DNA of 64,000 bases from Acanthosoma haemorrhoidale. Lineage: Eukaryota; Arthropoda; Insecta; Hemiptera; Acanthosomatidae. The notes below the pieces were generated by a model. The model was not told where the DNA came from, searched no databases, and saw only the letters and a list, made by a program, of their open reading frames with translations. Where the stretch lies: NCBI GenBank assembly GCA_930367205.1, contig OV884011.1:90567474-90631473 (forward strand). Reading direction: 5' to 3'. This document shows, one piece after another, positions 35,295 to 46,264 of the stretch (its first letter is position 1; the number at the start of each line of letters is the position of its first letter). The translations under genes and the position numbers were made by a program.

Positions 35295-36145
35295 ACCCTA
35301 TCATTCTTCATTATCGTGTTGCGAAATAACGCCTGTTTTGTTGACAATCGCTGGCCACTTTTCAATTAAATATTTATTTACACGATCTAATTGATTACAG
35401 TAAAGGTCAGCATTCATAGCCTGTCCAATCGCACCGTCTGTTTTAGCACTTCAAAATTAACAACGCCGTGAATACTCCACCAAACACACAAAAGGGCCTT
35501 TTTGGGGTGTATACCACGCTTAGCAGTACTTCGTCATTCATTTGGAGAGAGCCACTGCCTTTTGCGTTTTGTATTATTATAGAGGACACCCTTTTCATCT
35601 CCGGCGATCAAGTGATGAAAAAACGCTTGTGTATTGTGCCGTTGATGCAATAAGTTGCACGTGGTGGATCGGTTAGCTTTGTTCTCTTCGGACAGATTAT
35701 GTGGGACCTAAACACCTGCTATGCTTACTTTCCCAATCTGCTGCGAATGTTTGACAATTCCTCGATTGTTTGACACAGATTCGCTTCCACTTCCCACCTT
35801 AACACGTCTAACGCTGTTACCGGATTTAAACTTGGAAAACCACCTTTGGCATTTACAAACGTCTAATGCATTTGGATAAACATCGCAAATGTTTTTGGTA
35901 GCAACTTTTGCGTTACTACCCTTGCGAAACTCAAAAAGCATGCGATGCCGGAGATGTACCTCTTCTGGTATTTGGCTGGCCAATTCACCCAAAATTGTAC
36001 AACAAAAAATTTAATTTAATTATTTACAACTAAACAAGTCACTATAACCTAAGAAGGTCTTTGCTACGACTTTGATGTACACAATGAGCTGGCAATCAAA
36101 TAGTGACATGCGCAGAAACGACATTACTTTTCGGTCCCCCAATAT
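35295..36145 (-). mobile_element. mariner element, 5' end to second catalytic Asp, truncated
   Basis: Promoter-side terminal sequence (ACTTTTCGGTCCCCCAATAT, 36125-36145) matches that at 5.86 kb. The transposase remnant reads inward on the minus strand and stops abruptly at about 35300, just after the second catalytic block. The 3' terminal repeat is missing. This family is close to the mariner subfamilies common in insects. Confidence 0.85.
35305..35992 (-). pseudogene. mariner transposase, broken
   Basis: The frame from 35992 reads LRHRMLFEFRKGSNAKVATK and NICDVYPNALDVCKCQRWFS, the N-terminal helix-turn-helix typical of mariner. FKSGN follows, and then a degraded RSGRP linker. In other frames further down come HLIAGDEKGVLYNNTKRKRQ (first catalytic Asp in GDEK; the usual Trp after it is Gly), IHPKKALLCVFGGVF, and finally KWPAIVNKTGVISQHDNE with the second catalytic Asp. 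The sequence ends there, before the third catalytic residue. Several frameshifts and one in-frame stop make it dead. Confidence 0.88.
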
Positions 36146-36929
36146 TAACAATGTAATTAGTCATTACAAAGATTAAAGCTCCGCGTACTACACTAAGGAC
36201 TGGGCCCAGCTTTTATGCCAAATAAACTCCTCAATGCTCAAAGTTAGAAAAAATAGGGTTGTCTTCTACACATCCCCAGATCAGGAAGTAACTACCCAGG
36301 GGTTTTTACCCGTGAGAGCAGACTTGTGGTGATTGACATGCGATCTTCTTTATTCCGTTCACTGATATTGTGAGGTACTTACTGACTTACTATACTTCTA
36401 ACTTACTGACTTTCCCAATTTATCGAGGTGGTGGTTAACATTTGATTGTGATGTATTCAACCTTTCTGCTATACCTCTTGTTGATTGACGTGGATTTTGC
36501 TCCAATTTGGCCAAACTCGGCGGCTTTGTTCTTGGCTTCCACCGATGGGACGTTCATTTCCCTCTCCTCCTCATTCTGGTTGATGTAGACCGACCTCCTA
36601 ATTTTGAACTGCCGCTTCCTCCTCAACCTTCCCCTCCTGGTAGCGCGGCATTATGTTGTTTCCTACTTCTTTGCATCCGAGCCAGGCGATTCTTCGTGCA
36701 AGTGCGGGCCGGCAGTTTTTTTACTGGATTTTTATGTATCATTATATTTTTTAAAACGAGAAATTCAGATACCAAACAAACAAATGTTGTATTTCTACAG
36801 AATGTAACAGCGGTGGATATTCACACATGGTCTTTAAATCAATATGAAAGTATTTCAAAATCATCAATCCTTTTAGCTTAATTTTACAGGTAAGATGGGA
36901 TTAAAAAATTGGTCAGTTAATCATACGTT
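36146..36929. other. Stretch without recognised gene
   Basis: The 124-codon plus-strand frame 36507-36881 (proline-rich middle, hydrophobic end) and the 63-67-codon frames over it have no domain. I would not call a gene. Confidence 0.4.
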
Positions 36930-37830
36930 TCATACGTTACAACAGTCCATTTCCTCATTTCTAACATTGAAGTGTGCTTCATTTGAGGAACGAAATGCAC
37001 CATGTCCCAATGGCACCTGGGAATTCCAATAGTCAAATGAGACCCACTTTGCCCTCAGCTTGTCCTTGACCGAAGGGGAGTACTTCCTTTGTGTACTGTA
37101 CTCCCGTGGTATTGGTCCACCTGGAATTCCACAAATTGCAAGATGGTTCTTCCTTTTTCTAGGTTCTTTTCCAATTACCCTGTGAAGTGGAGTGGGATGA
37201 TCTTCTAGAAGTCCTTTCTTCACTATAGCTCGGAGGCGTTGATCCTGGAGGAACAAGTCTATTGGGGCCGCTGCTGGTATCTTGACATCTTCGAAAGAAA
37301 CGGTCCTATAGGCTCTCGTGACTTGCAGCAGTGCCGTTATTTCTGCTGCATTAGTGGGTCTAGCCGTTATTGAGTTATGCCGACCACGACTGGGAGGCAT
37401 ATCTTAGAATTCCTAACACCACAACCTGGTAGAGGGTCCTTGAGTCTGAGAACGTGACTTCCCAAATTGCACCACCAAGTCTGTTGAAGTTGCTTGTGAT
37501 CAATGTCACTTCGTCTGTTAGGTACCCAATGTGAGGTGAAAGGTTCATTTGTCCCGCAGTCGCACACCTAGGTAGGTGAACTCTGTCCCCACGCTTCTGG
37601 ACCTTCCTCCAATGTTCAAGCGAATAGGATGGCCACGGTCTGGCATTTTACCTCTCACCAAGGTGGCTGTTCTCTTCTCCACATCCTTGATCATCTTACT
37701 GAATGAACACCACTCTTTCCACAAGCGTAGCACAAGCACAACCTCTTCTGACGATCTCCGCGATTGTCATCGCCAGATTATCCACTTAGACTACCACAGG
37801 GATCGCGTGGTTGTTAAGGATTACGATAAA
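36930..37830 (-). pseudogene. R1-like reverse transcriptase, C-terminal part
   Basis: Three overlapping frames (37739-37545, 37567-37367, 37400-36930) carry consecutive pieces, so at least two frameshifts exist. The longest frame, 156 codons, covers the TRAYRTVS region and beyond and ends in WVSFDYWNSQVPLGHGAF. A zinc-knuckle (CCHC) expected after this region in R1 is not obvious. It is not functional. Confidence 0.75.
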
Positions 37831-38190
37831 CTAGTTAAATACCATCTTCCAAATGGCAGGTCGCAGTACGGACATCCTCGCTCAACGGGTGCCTCCACCT
37901 CGTATGTATTTCCTCTGATGACCTGGGCAATTCATGCCTAATAACCTCTACACCTCTCTGTCCTAACCTTGCTAGCTTTAGTCTGGCAATGTCAGCCTCC
38001 ACGAGCTTCCCAGTTGAGTTACCTTGCTCCCCCCCCCTTGCTAAACATATCCATGCAGAGGGTCCAACTAATTGTGCCCAGCAGTTCCTTAACGGTCCGG
38101 TCACATCAGATATGAAGCAAGATAGATCAGTAGTATGACCCGTCACCAGGACTAAGACATCAGGAACCTCTCGTGACGACCACACAAAGT
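36930..38190 (-). mobile_element. R1-like LINE, ORF1-type block joined to the RT C-terminal part
   Basis: All signals are on the minus strand. The 5' block (38185-37835) shares the segment KLARLGQRGVEVI with 28.1 and 43.6 kb. It is followed at about 37830 by VDNLAMTIAE, a degraded YADDLA catalytic box. Next comes a frame with RGHPIRLNIGGRSRSVGTEF and YLGVRL (37700-37560), the region after the YADD box in R1/LOA-type RTs. The last part (37400-36930) holds QVTRAYRTVSFEDVKIPAAA and PIDLFLQDQRLR, the C-terminal TRAYRTVS signature of R1-like LINEs. The N-terminal RT and the endonuclease are missing between the two parts, so an internal deletion of some kilobases is inferred. Confidence 0.75.
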
Positions 38191-38378
38191 AATTACTGTA
38201 ACTAAGCCAGTATTGTGAATTGCTTTATAAATAAATTGTTTTTCAGTCTTCAGTGGTGTCACATCGTTGATTGTACGAATCATTATACAAATATAAATTC
38301 AGCCTATAGCACCCCTACCAACCCTGCGCATTTAACCCTTGGAAGTGCACTGTAATGTTTTTGTTGTTTTTGCAGTAG

Positions 38379-39290
38379 TACGAGGGTGGCTAAAAAGTTT
38401 CCGACCTAACAAAGATACAAGACGTTTTTTCAGAAATTTTTTTTTTATTTTTCAACATAGAGTCCTTGTAACTCTACACACTTCTTCCAACGATGCCCCC
38501 CCCCCCCCCCACCTCTGTAACCCGTCCAAATAGTACTTGGCATTTTTCTCTGCAAAATAATCGTTCACGAAGGTGATTGCCTCTTCATTTGACGAAAATC
38601 TCTGTCCTCCGAGCGCAATTTTTAGATGAGGGAACAAAAAGAAGTCGCATGGGGCTAGATCTGGTGAGTAAGGTGGATGGTCAAGCAGTTCAAACCGTAA
38701 TTCATGGATTTTCGCCATGGCAACCGCTGAGGTGTGAGATGGTGCGTTGTCTTGGTGAAATAGAATTTTATTTTTCTGCAAATGTGGCCGTTTTTCCGCA
38801 AGTTCTGCCTTCAGCTTGTCAAGTAATGATGCGTAGTATGCTCCTGTAATGGTTTTTCCTTTTTGGAGATAATCGATTAAAATAACTCCATGACTATCCC
38901 AAAAAACAATCGCCACACTTTCCCAGCCGAAAAAACAGTTTTTGCTTTTTTTGGAGCCGGTTCCCCCTTTGCAGTCCACTGTTTGGACTGTATTCTTGTT
39001 TCGGGCGTATAATGGTGTATCCAAGTTTCATCCGCAGTAATTAAACTGCGCCAACAGAGCGTTGGAAATGTTCATTCCAACACGTTTTTGGTCTAACATG
39101 AGCAAACGTGGTACCCAACGCGTGGACAGCTTTCTCATCTCTAAATATTCATTTAATACGTGACAAACACGTTCTTTTGACATGTTGATAACCTCTGCTA
39201 TCGCTCTCACTTTAATTCGGAGGTCGTCTAGCACCATTTGGTGAACTTTGGCGATGTTTTCGTCGGTAGTTGCAGTTTTTGGTTGTACAA
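38379..39290 (-). mobile_element. mariner (DD34D-type) element, nearly complete transposase, 5' end missing
   Basis: The 3' terminal sequence at 38379-38400 (TACGAGGGTGGCTAAAAAGT) has the form of a mariner end and begins with TA. No matching inverted copy lies upstream of the gene; homology stops at about 39290, within codons for TTDENIAKVHQ. The first helix-turn-helix and 5' terminal repeat are therefore missing. This mariner belongs to a different subfamily from the ones at 5 and 35 kb. Confidence 0.88.
38425..39288 (-). pseudogene. mariner transposase, all three catalytic Asp present but frameshifted
   Basis: The frame 39237-39028 reads VLDDLRIKVRAIAEVINMSK and STRWVPRLLMLDQKRVGM, the second helix-turn-helix and the WVPRLL linker. 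A frameshift near 39050 leads to RSLITADETWIHHYTPETR with the first catalytic Asp. Another near 38910 leads to VAIVFWDSHGVILIDYL. The main frame (39024-38452) carries LFHQDNAPSHTSA (second Asp) and YSPDLAPCDFFLFPHLK (third Asp, DD34D type). The last part, after YYLDGLQRW, runs through a 15-C homopolymer (38496-38510) that puts the C-terminus out of frame. It is one of the best-preserved transposase remnants here. Confidence 0.92.
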
Positions 39291-41094
39291 GTAGTTTTTA
39301 GTTTCTTGAATTCGTATTAAATGATTGAAGGAAACTAAATATTTTAAATAACAAATTGCGGTCATTAACAAAAGCTATTGAAACAATTAAAAATTATGTA
39401 AACAGCTAGAATATTGACATTAATAAAATATTTAACCGGCTTCTTGAAAATATGTTTTTACTTCTTTAAAAAAAATAAATTTAACTTACCTATTGAGCAA
39501 AACGTGTCTTTCTTTTTTCACATTTAATAGTTTTTCAAACACTCCGTTACTATATTTTAACGCAAAAATAAGCGTCTTACTTCGAGCTGTTGTAGAGAAT
39601 ATATTTTTAAAGTTTGAGGGCGATAATTTCATCATTTATCGTAGAAGACACTACTGCCAGAGAGACGAAAGAAGATCACTCCGTACTTGAATGAAAGTAG
39701 GACCTCTCCCTTCAGGCTTAGCAATCACTTTCGTATTCCGTTTATAAGCGGCAGCAGGGAGGCTCTTTGAGATTCGTGAGTGGTAGAGCCGCCCTATAGG
39801 CTAACTGCTAATGTAGTGCAGTTAGTCTCCTGGTGCGGCCGTTGAAAATGTATGAGACGGAGGAGTAGTGTAAGGGCGAACACTAAATCTTCAGTGGGGG
39901 CTTTGTTCGTCGGCCGCTACAAATAACGGATGCCCGTACTCCGCGGCCCCATTGAATAAAAATGCTAAGCAATGAACTACTGTAAACAATCAACAGGCTG
40001 GATAATAAATAATAATTTTGTAGTCAATAGTTCAAATCAACGAACACACTGATAGATGTCTTCCCAAATGTAGCTGTCTATTTTGAATTTCAAATTGTGT
40101 GTGTTTTTTTTCTCTTCGTGGAAACATGAGAAAGAAGCGTGATGTCAGTATCATGTTTTATAGCTCAAAGACATAATTACTTATGTACCTCGTTAATAAT
40201 TTTTTATGATATCATTGGTTATTTGGGGGTGGGAAGGGGTTAGTCAGAAACTCTTATGATTTCACCCGTGCTTCTGTCCGTATGTTTGGCATGAACAGAC
40301 GCTGCAAATTCCCTGTTCGACTCAGATACATAAAATTTCAGACAGAGGTCTTCCGACACGAAAAATATTGCCGCCTCTATTACACGATTAAATGTCATTA
40401 TGCAATCATCGTGTAGTAAATAATCATTATTTTCTACTATAATGAGTAGGATATCAAATTATGTGGATCAACATCCTTATTTGTAGCACCCTAGCCTAGT
40501 CATGCATTTTCTCTGCATGGTTGACCACCAGTCAAGTGACCGGGTAATACGAAGCAGCTTTTCGGGGGCTTTGACTGAAATAACTAAACGGTGTATATCT
40601 GACTCGAGTTTCACCTCTTTGAGTCAAGATGTATATTTTAATAGTCTTGGACATTTGTATGTTTTGTCCTTCCTGACCGCTAAGTGAGCTATTTTGTGTT
40701 TTTGAAGGATTTCTTTCTGCCATTGTGAAAGCTGATGAATCGTTATACTGCGTTTTCGGAAGTTAATAATTATATTTTCCTTCGTTCGGATTTATAAAAT
40801 ATTCAAAATTACTGAGCTTTTTCACGCGCCTTTCTTATAGTGGGCGTAGTTTCTGGATCAGATGTATACTCATAGTGAAATTGTGTCAAACATATGCTAG
40901 ACGAACGATTTGTATCAAAACGAATATAGACTTTTAGTGATATAACAAAAACAGAAGCTATAATTATTTATATTTGTAATTATATGCTACAAAATAACAG
41001 AGGAATTAGATATCTCAGTTATTTTTTCCGGTTGTATTAAAAGGCAAACAGAATATATAGTTTACTCTTATGTGTTAATAAACTAAAACTTCAA
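39291..41094. other. Mixed stretch, GC-richer at about 39680-39960
   Basis: The GC-richer block (GTGCGGCCGTTGAAAATG; CCGCGGCCCC) contains a short inverted repeat, AACTGC...GCAGTT, near 39810. No protein frame or second copy was identified. The rest is AT-rich. Confidence 0.4.
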
Positions 41095-41789
41095 CCACAA
41101 ACCCCTTCATAACGAACTCACATACTTACTCATTCCTTACAAGTTCAAGAAATTCCATCGAAATCTATCCAACCACTCTAATCCCCTAGGACAGTCTTTA
41201 CACTGCGCCACACATCCCTAAAATCCTCGGAGACTAAAACGGCAGTGATCTGCTATAAATACGTGACTTTGGGAGTCCTGCGAGGGATGTTGACAACGAT
41301 GTCGATTTGGGACGTCTCCGGGCTGTTTATAAATAGTGTATGAATAAAGAATTAAATATGGTACTAATGAAAACATTGATCATAGTTACTCAGTGGCCAA
41401 TAAAAAGCATATTGTCAATTGATTGCAATCAACTTTATTTGTTGATTATTAAATAAAATAAAAACTATTCTTAATATTCATATTCGTGATGTGTAAGTTA
41501 ATTCAATATACAGTGACTCACTAATTAGGTCACACCAATGAAATATTTTCAATGTTTACACCGTCAAAAAAATAGTATTTATTAATCCATACAAACAACA
41601 AAATTTTAATACCACTCCCCTTCATGAGTTTAACTCTTTTAACTGAAGGTAGCCTTATTAAATTATTTCTGTGAACAGTTTTGTGAGTGAAGATTGTATT
41701 GCTGATTTTTAATCAGTTTGAACTACAAATCCTACATTTTTCTTATAATCTTTTTCTTCAGCTTTGTGTTTTTACTAGTGGCAAATTAA
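41095..41789 (+). mobile_element. Family A retroposon with 3' extension
   Basis: The 5' part (41180-41290) shares CCCTAGGACAG, CTGCGCCACACATCCCT and CTGCTATAAATACGTGAC with the inverted copy at 11.2-11.4 kb. An internal deletion follows GGGAGTCCTGCGAGGGA. At TATGAATAAAGAATTAAATA it continues into the 440-bp block shared with 12338-12826. This is the copy that ties the two repeat pieces into one family. Confidence 0.75.
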
Positions 41790-42171
41790 AAGAAAGAAAA
41801 AAGAGGCTTTTACTTACTACGTATATAAATAATCAGATGAATAAATTTGATAATTCGTTTAATAAATAATGTATAAATCTAAAAAACTAAACATAAAAAA
41901 ATATGTTTTAATAATATTAAGACTATTAATAATAAAAGACTATTTGAAAAAACCCAGGCATTATTTCTGTCATATAACCAGGTCATGATACAAATTATAG
42001 AAAACCATTAATTATAAGATAGTGTAAACTAATTTGTCAGTGACAGTATAATGTTTTATTTGAATACACGATGCAATACAGTTATTTACTTAGTTTGTGT
42101 AGTTTTGTAGGCAGCTTTTTGGTTATGCGGTCTTTGATGATTCACTAAATTTTGTTGCGACTGATCAGAGG
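41790..42171. other. AT-rich spacer
   Basis: Nothing recognised. Confidence 0.5.
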
Positions 42172-42178
42172 AAAAAAA
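42172..42178 (-). terminator. RNA polymerase III terminator of the tRNA-Leu gene
   Basis: On the minus strand a run of seven T follows one base after the discriminator nucleotide of the tRNA. A run of four or more T is the normal Pol III stop signal. Confidence 0.9.
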
Positions 42179-42179
42179 T

Positions 42180-42261
42180 TGGCAGCGGTGGGATTCGAAC
42201 CCACGCCTCCGAGGAGACTGGTGCCTTAAACCAGCGCCTTAGACCGCTCGGCCACGCTACC
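42180..42261 (-). tRNA. tRNA-Leu (anticodon AAG)
   Basis: Minus strand, 82 bases with no intron. The acceptor stem GGTAGCG pairs with CGCTGCC and the discriminator is A, as expected for leucine. Box A is GTGGCCGAGCGGTCTAAGG in the D arm and box B is GGTTCGAATCC in the T arm. The anticodon stem CTGGT/ACCAG encloses the loop TTAAGGC, giving AAG (42227-42225), read as IAG after modification and decoding CTT and CTC. A long variable arm (GTCTCCTCGGAGGC region) marks it as class II. All stems are paired. It is transcribed by Pol III from internal promoters. It reads as an intact gene, the only confident functional gene here. Confidence 0.97.
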
Positions 42262-43240
42262 CCACGTTTATTGGAGCCGATTACGTCAAATTTGGGTGAT
42301 AGCTTTGGACTAATTATATTTACTATCCTTATGTATTTTTAATTTTTGAGTTAGTTGGCGTGGATACCCAATTTTCCCTGTACGTTCCATTGCAGATTTA
42401 TTAGAATTTATTATTGCAATTAGAAAACATTTTCCTACGTATATTTTCAACCCAATTTAATCAACTTATTTATTATATTTTGATTGTATAAAACTGAAAT
42501 CAGTTTTATAATCCGCTAATAATTTTACTTTAATAGCTATAAATCTGTGTTTTCTTGAAATTTTATGGTACATACGAATTGAATTTAAAAAAAAAAAATT
42601 AATTAAAAAATTGAAATATGTTCTAATTTTTCACATAAGCCATTTCCATAAGATAACACTCTCATTATTATTCATATCCAGTATTTAAATAATTTATTTT
42701 AACTATTATTACTATTAACCTTACGTTTATAAATTTAGTAGATTTAAGTATGTATATAAGAACATTTTATTCAGTTTAAATTTCAAAAGAATGCTATTTA
42801 TCTATTTACCCTATATCTTCACAATACCAATACAGTTTTTATTTCATAATCACTTGAGTCGGAATTCTTTGTTGCTCTTCTTCGGGTATGTTCAAAACTT
42901 GTTTGTTAGTTATCATTTGTTTTTTATAAGCCACTAACCAGCCTGTAATTCACACTTTTCTTACCTATTTGATTTATTGACATATTAAGACCTTATTAGT
43001 TGGTTGTTCACCTATGCGGTCGTTATATATGGTGGCTGTGGATGACGGACGTGTAATGTCGAAAAAAACAAGTAAATTGTTGTTGTTTAAACCTAAATGT
43101 TCAGGAATATGTTATGTACTAACTAATCTCATATTGTGTTATTAAACACATGTCGGCCTCAACACAGTGGGCGTCAGAAAGGGATAAATAAACTTCTGAT
43201 ATTCGGCCTTTGCTGGGGGCCTAGGCGGTGGACAGCTTAA
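42262..43240. other. AT-rich stretch upstream of the tRNA gene
   Basis: Nothing recognised. Confidence 0.5.
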
Positions 43241-43645
43241 TTCGTATTGGTCTGGCTCCATAAGATCTTAGAAGGAGGCCTCAACAGTGTTTAGGAGAAG
43301 AGGTACAGGGTTGGTATTACAGGTAATTTATGTGGTCTTGGAATAACCAAGAATTCACACTCGGTATCTAAGGGTAGGCGATAACCGTCCGGATCCAAAG
43401 GCGAGTGTGAACCAAAAAGAGGAAGACTGGACCACTTGGGGTGACGCTACTTGGTAATTTTTTTAGGACCCACAAATGGTTACCTGCATGGAAGGGATCC
43501 CTTCCAAGGATGTGCTAGTTTTAGTGAGACGTGGGCAGAGATTCCCACTTGGAAGGTGTGGTGGGAACCAAAGCTATCGAGGATAGGAAAGAGAGATGTA
43601 GAGGTAATTAAACAAGAATGCAATAGTTTGAGCAGATCAACAAGC
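43241..43645 (+). mobile_element. R1-like element fragment, ORF1-type region
   Basis: Colinear with 32.69-33.0 kb and the inverse of 28.01-28.45 kb. It is the longest copy of this block in the window. The plus-strand frame (43451-43753) carries WEPKLSRIGKRDVEVIKQE, matching KLARLGQRGVEVIRHE on the minus strand at 37.95 kb. Because amino acids are conserved between copies, this is the coding strand. I infer it is the end of an ORF1-like protein; no zinc knuckle is visible in the preserved part. Confidence 0.6.
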
Positions 43646-44407
43646 GCCGTTGCAGAGAAAGAGAACAGTGTTTACTTCAAGTATCTGATCTCGACTGCCC
43701 CTAAAAAAGCTCAGAACTTATATAGGCAGGTCTTTTCTGGCTACAGTGAATGAGAGAGCTTTTTATTTTATAATCGATTTATGATCGTTAATTTTGGCCA
43801 ATCAGAGGCCACTACGCTCGCGCTCCTAGTGAGCTGTTACCTTGTTGCGATCGTGAACCCAGTCCCCTCCGTCTATACTGCTGCCGAAGATTTATTGATA
43901 AAAAATGGAAAGGTAGGCAGTAGTTTTATGGCCTGTGAATAGGGAAAACACCACCGTTATATGTCATAATTGCTATGATAACTGAATGGAATACTTTTCC
44001 AAATTTTAATCTCCTTCGGAACAAAACAATAATGCTGAAACAAAAGTGAATTAATAATTGGCAAGTAATGAATAAAGGGAATTAGATAGGAGTGTTATTG
44101 ATACAAGCACCTACATACAGAGTTACCTTCCCGTCGATCCATCTTTGTTTTCAGTGATTGGCCGAAGTCCCAGCGGATGATCGGCCAATTAATAACATGT
44201 GTGGAGGAGTGGATGATAAATCTCTTCAGTGGTTGGATCGCTCTGGACACATAGCCTTTCGTAACTGTTTGACATTCCAATGTGGATCTGATGAATTTAA
44301 GAAAGAAATAACTCACGCTGTGTGAATTTTTTGTCACCTAGATAATGTTGCCATAAACATAAAACTTGTAAGTGAAAATCGTGAGCTTGGATACTCATGT
44401 GTAATGT
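43646..44407. other. Spacer, nothing recognised
   Basis: The first part (43646-43753) is still open in the ORF1-like frame (VYFKYLISTAPKKAQNLYRQ) and may be element or host sequence. The remainder shows only short frames. Confidence 0.4.
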
Positions 44408-44809
44408 TTAACACGTTGACTGCCATGGGGGTCACCGGTGACCGGCGACGCAACAAATAAAAGTACATTATCAGAGTGAATATTGATACTGATAAATTTT
44501 CAATAATACCATTGTTACTATAATGGTTTGAAGAAATTAATGCAATATAGGGCATACCAAAATAATTTTATTAGTGCATGAAAAATATAGATATATTATC
44601 AGTGCATATTGCGATGAGTAAGATTGAAACACTCAAGGCAAAGAAAAGGTGAATCAGCGCAATCAGAACAATATGTCACCACTTTTTAGTAGAACTCTTT
44701 CCTCCCGTTCTTCTGTACTCCCGTTCTAGCTGCTTTGAATTTCTTTCACAAGCCTTACAAAATATCCTTACATTTAGTGCATTTCCCGGCAGTTTTTTAA
44801 ATTCATGAC

Positions 44810-45045
44810 GTGACCTGCTATAAATGCGTGACAGTGGGAGTCCTGGAAATTGCAAGTTTCTCCAATCATGTCCTGAGCGTATGTGGCTCTCGCGCTCTTT
44901 GTCAGCCTCCACTGGCTGGTATCCGGTGACGTGGCTGACGGAGGAGCGTGGGGGACTTTCCAAGACCCCGTTTCCTATTTCGCATATGGGGGAGGTGACA
45001 ACCATCTGGATTTGGGAGGCCTCTGGGCTGTTTGTAAACTATACC
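44810..45045 (+). mobile_element. Family A retroposon nested in piggyBac element 2
   Basis: Shares GTGACCTGCTATAAATGCGT, GTGGGAGTCCTGG and GGCTGACGGAGGAGCGTGGG with the copies at 11 and 12.8 kb. It is truncated at its 3' side relative to them (no tail), ending after GGCCTCTGGGCTGTTTGTAA. It sits between the C-terminal and central transposase remnants, so it inserted after the element decayed or as part of its decay. Confidence 0.75.
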
Positions 45046-45329
45046 TGTGAAGTTTTTGTTTATATATTGACGAAATACTATGCTGCCTCGAAATGGCACT
45101 AAGGATTTATCCACGCATAGTATCTCATCTGGATTATAATATTTCTGTTCAGATTATTGATAATATGAGCAACTTTAGATAATCTAATAATTTTTAGGAT
45201 CATTTTCTCCATTATTGCTGAATTGAAGAAACACCAATAACAATAATTGTGTAATCGGTGTAATCGAACTAATCCTATACATATAATGAAACCAAAGAAA
45301 CGTTTAATTTCATTAGCATATGTTTCATA

Positions 45330-45771
45330 TCATTGATCCAAACGATGTGATTGCAGTTCTGATTTTCTTTGCGTAGCATAGATGTTTGTTTGCTTTGCAA
45401 TAATTTCGAATATTTCATCAGTAACAAAAAGGAAATAAAAATCATGTGGTTCCGTACAAGCAAATATTTCTGATTGATATGCGTTGATACCTGTTGAATC
45501 CGAAAATGTGATATTGGTTTTATTACCTAACGGAGTACGCAAAATCGAACCATTCTTGTGTATCATCTTAGTTGTTAGCACTATCTCTAGCTTCAGTTTC
45601 ACTGTCAGACTCAATTCGACGCCGACGTACCGTGGAAGCTCTCATCATATCGGATTAATTACCCGATGAACTTTCCTCACCGTCTGATAGCAGTCAACAT
45701 ATTTTTGAGTTCACCTTTAAAACTGCACCGTCGGCTGATGTACTTGATGAATAATCTTCATTTGAAGCCAT
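45330..45771 (-). pseudogene. piggyBac transposase N-terminal fragment
   Basis: A start at 45771 gives MASNEDYSSSTSADG, an acidic serine-rich N-terminus, followed by a stop. After frame changes the main frame (45614-45330) reads PHDFYFLFVTDEIFEIIAKQ then TNIYATQRK, the conserved entry motif of the DDE_Tnp_1_7 domain. The DDE core is absent. Near 44800-44690 the minus strand reads KKLPGNALNVRIFCKACERN, which may be the start of the C-terminal Cys-rich domain. Dead copy. Confidence 0.8.
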
Positions 45772-46132
45772 ATTTTTAAGGGCTTATTAAAAAAATGAAT
45801 GATAGGTATAAAATGCTAAAACGTATGTAGAGTGAAAAAATATAACAAACGCACCTACTTGATTGTAGGACGCACTGAATTAATATCAGACTAAATGAGA
45901 GTAGCCCCGCTTAGCAATCGAAGCTCGGCAGTTTGAAAAATAAAGGACAATCGTAAAAATTGTCTACCGAGCTTGTGGGGGTCACCTGTGATCGCCAGCA
46001 CGAAAAATGCTCCAAGCATGATTTTATAACTCACTTTATTTGCTGCAAATTATATTTCAACATAATAACGAAAAATTCACGTTGGCGCCTTGGGCAAACC
46101 CTGGAAAATGTGCCTGGCAGTCAACGTGTTAA

Positions 46133-46264
46133 AAAAAAACTGTTATTTCATAATAATTAATTTTTTTTTTTTTTTTATTATATTCCTTTATTGTGCTATA
46201 ATAAAGGAATATAATAAAAAAAAAAAATTAATTATTACAAAATAACAGTTTTTTTTTTTTTTTT
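46133..46264. repeat. Near-perfect A/T palindrome abutting piggyBac element 2
   Basis: The arms 46133-46192 and 46200-46264 are reverse complements apart from small A/T-run length differences and a few bases, around the 7-base centre GTGCTAT. The inner part, TATTCCTTTATTGTGCTA, resembles the 3' end of the family A retroposon (TCCTTTATTGTGCTAAAATT at 7.05 kb). The palindrome could therefore be two family A tails head to head, or one tail copied by foldback. It starts at the TTAA of the piggyBac end. Confidence 0.9.

Larger units (their letters stand above)
44408..46132 (-). mobile_element. piggyBac-like element 2, TTAA-bounded, with nested retroposon
   Basis: Both ends read inward as TTAACACGTTGACTGCCA, 18 identical bases including the TTAA target. 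A 14-base palindrome GGTCACCGGTGACC (44430-44443) lies just inside the left end, and a related motif GGGGGTCACCTGTGATCGCC recurs at 45977-45996. The interior holds a minus-strand piggyBac transposase remnant (45771-45330), a possible C-terminal piece (about 44800-44680) and a family A insertion (44810-45045). At 1725 bp including the insert, most of the transposase is deleted. It is a different family from the element at 1491-4088, judged by ends and protein. Confidence 0.9.

Noticed and set aside
36507..36881. 124-codon plus-strand frame, proline-rich
   Set aside because: No domain, no convincing start context, overlaps other frames and ends in AT-driven residues. A frame of this length can be chance.
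44676..45005. 109-codon minus-strand frame as a gene
   Set aside because: It runs across the junction of a family A insertion and a piggyBac remnant, so it is a chance fusion. Only its last about 35 codons may be transposase-derived.
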